From positions 1-43,642 of the forward strand of contig NZ_FOBV01000015.1 of assembly GCF_900109935.1 (NCBI RefSeq): a DNA stretch of 43,642 bases, given 5' to 3'. Below, piece after piece: positions 41,603-43,642 of this stretch. The notes under the pieces were generated by a model, which saw nothing but the letters and a program-made list of their open reading frames with translations, had not been told where the DNA came from and ran no database searches. The translations under genes and the position numbers were made by a program. The stretch is from Chryseobacterium taichungense (GTDB lineage Bacteria > Bacteroidota > Bacteroidia > Flavobacteriales > Weeksellaceae). Each line of letters begins with the position of its first letter. Positions within the stretch are counted from its first letter, which is position 1.

Positions 41603-41655
41603 TGTATTTAAATATGATTATGTATTATAATTAAAGTCAATTAAGACTTAATGAA

Positions 41656-42783
41656 TTAACGTATTCTTTTCTTACGATTTGTTTCATAATCTTCAAAGAT
41701 CATTTGCCCTAAACCGTTAAGACCCGTATAAAATGCCTTACCTTGATTGGCTTCTGTAAATTCTCTGATAAATTGTTGAAGATAAGAATCCTGAGCGATC
41801 ATAAAAGTAGTAATCGGAATATGAAGCCTACGAGCCTGTGAAGCCATATTATAACATTTTTGGACTACATATTCATCCAGTCCATAAGAATTCATATAAT
41901 AAGTTCCGTCAGATTCTCTTACACAGCTCGGCTTTCCATCGGTGATCATGAAAATCTGTTTATTGGTATTTCGTTTGCGGCGTAATATGTCCATCGCTAA
42001 CTGAAGTCCTGCAACCGTATTTGTATGATAAGGACCAACCTGTAGATAAGGAAGCTCCTGAATTTTCACCGGCCAGGCATCATCTCCAAAGACAATTATA
42101 TCCAGTGTATCTTTTGGATAACGAGTTGTAATAAGCTCAGCAAGGGCCATAGCCACCTTTTTTGCAGGAGTGATACGATCTTCACCATATAAAATCATAC
42201 TGTGGCTGATATCAATCATTAAAACAGTACTCATTTGAGATTGATGAATACTGTCTTCCACAACAAGATCACTTTCTGTGAGATCAAAATCTCCAATTCC
42301 ATTATTAATCTGGGCATTTTTCAAGCTCTCTGTAATGGAGATCTTTTCCACTGGATCACCAAAATTGTAATTGCGCAATTCACCGGTATTATCCTCTCCT
42401 ACTCCGCTTTTAATTGTTTTATGATTACCGGTTCCACTTTTTTCAAGGTTACCGAATATCTGTTTAAGTGCCTGTTTCCGGATATTTTGTTCCATTTTAG
42501 CACTGAGTCTCACACCGCTTCCATTTCCGTTGGGATCAACTTCTTCACGAATATAGCGTTTCTTCTTAAGATCTTCTATAAAATCATCAATGGTATAATC
42601 AGGAGTAGTGAGTTCATATTCTTCATCCAGCATTCTCAACCAGTCAATAGCTTCATCGAAATCTCCCGAAGTATGAGTCAATAAATCCGTAAAGATTTCC
42701 AGCAGCCTGTCAAATACAGACATCTCCGGCGGATTATAATTGCCAAACCTAAAACCTCTTACAATATGCTCTTTCATAAACAT
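41656..42783 (-). CDS. VWA-domain protein paired with a MoxR-like ATPase
   Basis: 375 residues. The N-terminal 180 residues are helical and charged with no known domain. A von Willebrand A domain follows, with the MIDAS metal site DISHS at 191-195 and later MIDAS residues in NTVAGLQLAMDILR and FMITDGKPS. No signal or membrane segment is seen, so it is cytoplasmic. Start could be Met1 or Met3 (MKEHI). It is the first gene of the pair; the AAA+ ATPase gene is 53 nt downstream. The pair resembles RavA-ViaA and CoxD-CoxE systems in design, not in clear homology. Confidence 0.9.
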   Translation of the reverse strand: MFMKEHIVRGFRFGNYNPPEMSVFDRLLEIFTDLLTHTSGDFDEAIDWLRMLDEEYELTTPDYTIDDFIEDLKKKRYIREEVDPNGNGSGVRLSAKMEQNIRKQALKQIFGNLEKSGTGNHKTIKSGVGEDNTGELRNYNFGDPVEKISITESLKNAQINNGIGDFDLTESDLVVEDSIHQSQMSTVLMIDISHSMILYGEDRITPAKKVAMALAELITTRYPKDTLDIIVFGDDAWPVKIQELPYLQVGPYHTNTVAGLQLAMDILRRKRNTNKQIFMITDGKPSCVRESDGTYYMNSYGLDEYVVQKCYNMASQARRLHIPITTFMIAQDSYLQQFIREFTEANQGKAFYTGLNGLGQMIFEDYETNRKKRIR

Positions 42784-42871
42784 AAAGTTACAACATAAAT
42801 TTTCGATTAATAAGAGATTTAGTCTATTTTAACTTTTAAGAATAAAAATAACATAATTGAATCCATTTTCC

Positions 42872-42980
42872 AGGAGCTTATTCTCGCTATCCGCTCTTAC
42901 TCCTCGCGCCGTTGCTTGTCCCGGGTAAGGCTTAACACGCCATTCTCTGCTGTGGGGTAACCGCTCCTATCGAGGCTAGG
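42872..42980 (-). repeat. Intergenic element with conserved ends, copy 2
   Basis: Inverted relative to copy 1. On the minus strand the left end is CCTAGCCTCGATAGGAGC (42963-42980) and the right end (42872-42894) ends AAGCTCCT. The middle shows no clear palindrome and no similarity to copy 1. Confidence 0.6.
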
Positions 42981-43050
42981 ATGTTTGTCGGTATTTCAGC
43001 ACTGGCCTGTTACAAATAACTCTTCGGCCGGAAGTCGGAATTAAAATAAA

Positions 43051-43350
43051 CTATGAGTAATAAGCAATAAAATTACAGTCTTTTAAGATGTTATTTATCC
43101 CGACTCTAATTCTATAAACTTCTAATTTTCCCTGATCTAAGTAACCCCTGATGCGATGCCTATATCCCTTTAGAATAAGATATGAATAATATTTTAAAGC
43201 AAGCCCTGAAGGGGCGCCATCCTATAGCACCGGGTACAACCCGGTGGAATGTTAATCCCAAATTCCATCGAACCCTAATGAGCGTAATTATGAGTAATGA
43301 ATGACAGGTAATAAATAATAGGTAATAAGTGATTTAATGTTAAATGTTAA
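43051..43350. other. Repeat-rich gap before the rRNA operon end
   Basis: Part of a 750-nt stretch with no gene (42784-43533). It contains ATGAGTAATAAGCAATAA at about 43054, the hairpin pair at 43203-43246, ATGAGTAATGAATGACAGG at about 43289, and GTTAAATGTTAAA words near 43340. No frame shows protein character and no tRNA was seen. Confidence 0.5.
43203..43246. repeat. REP-like palindrome pair
   Basis: GCCC-TGAAG-GGGC (43203-43215) followed by a perfect hairpin CACCGGGT-ACA-ACCCGGTG (43228-43246). It is similar in style to the pair at 19507-19577. Confidence 0.55.
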
Positions 43351-43450
43351 ATTTTTAAACGTTAAATCTTCAATCTCATGGTCTTTTCTCGTTGGTTCTT
43401 TTTACTTTTTCCCTGGTTCTTTGTTATTGGGGTATGCTGTTTACCTTAAA

Positions 43451-43480
43451 CTTTGAATCTTGAATCTTGAATCTTGAATG
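43451..43480. repeat. Short tandem repeat TTGAATC
   Basis: Four near-perfect copies of a 7-nt word (CTTGAAT) just before the rRNA terminator. Confidence 0.6.
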
Positions 43481-43486
43481 GTATAA

Positions 43487-43523
43487 ACGAAAAAAGTCTC
43501 ACACATTGCTGTATGAGACTTTT
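43487..43523 (-). terminator. Terminator of the rRNA operon
   Basis: A 10-bp stem AAAAGTCTCA/TGAGACTTTT (43492-43501 and 43514-43523) followed by a T-run on the minus strand, 10 nt past the 5S rRNA 3' end. Confidence 0.88.
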
Positions 43524-43533
43524 AATAAAAAAA

Positions 43534-43642
<109 letters not shown>

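Overview
The window looks like chromosomal DNA from a Flavobacteriales bacterium, most likely a Chryseobacterium-type member of the Weeksellaceae. The signs are AT-rich sequence, promoter boxes of the Bacteroidota TAnnTTTG type, few Shine-Dalgarno sites, small peptides with the MKNLKKLSR..GG leader, a PorV/PorQ-type outer-membrane protein, and many lipoproteins and secreted peptidases. The genus is inferred from protein style, not from a search.

Layout. 1-3.1 kb: a double-glycine-leader small peptide (minus), then ddl, coaD, a four-helix-bundle gene enclosed by a 25-bp inverted repeat, and a TRIC-family channel. 3.2-6.3 kb: a membrane protein and folA (minus), divergent from a lemA-TPM-TPM operon. 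6.4-10.3 kb: a KefG-like/KefB-like pair converging on a GIN-domain lipoprotein, then an SPW protein. 10.4-14.6 kb: M3 metallopeptidase, YchJ-like protein, a 21-nt repeat array, a SlyD-like FKBP and a VF530 protein. 14.7-19.4 kb: sbcD-sbcC and a small membrane protein. 19.6-24.1 kb (minus): LLM oxidoreductase, acyltransferase 3 and an S9 dipeptidyl peptidase. 24.3-27.9 kb: YceI, a YgiD-type dioxygenase, a cystatin-like protein (minus), a second 21-nt array and a secreted regulatory-domain protein. 27.9-31.8 kb (minus): S8 peptidase, GNAT acetyltransferase and hutH. 31.9-35.1 kb: a secreted protein, a third (22-nt) array and uvrC. 35.1-37.9 kb (minus): a secreted protein, a PorV2-like protein and a DMT transporter. 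38.3-42.8 kb: acyl-CoA carboxylase beta, then a MoxR-like ATPase and VWA protein (minus). The right edge is a repeat-rich gap and a minus-strand 5S rRNA with its terminator.

Most genes are housekeeping. The unusual material is between them. Three arrays of 21-22-nt degenerate repeats carry internal dyads. A near-identical 25-nt leader motif lies just upstream of both the GG-leader peptide and the cystatin-like gene. Two copies of a mobile-looking intergenic element share ends but differ in the middle, and one holds a perfect 26-bp palindrome. A stand-alone terminator suggests a small RNA. The best candidate for something new is the shared leader motif joining a GG-leader peptide to a bacterial cystatin homologue, followed by the phased repeat arrays.
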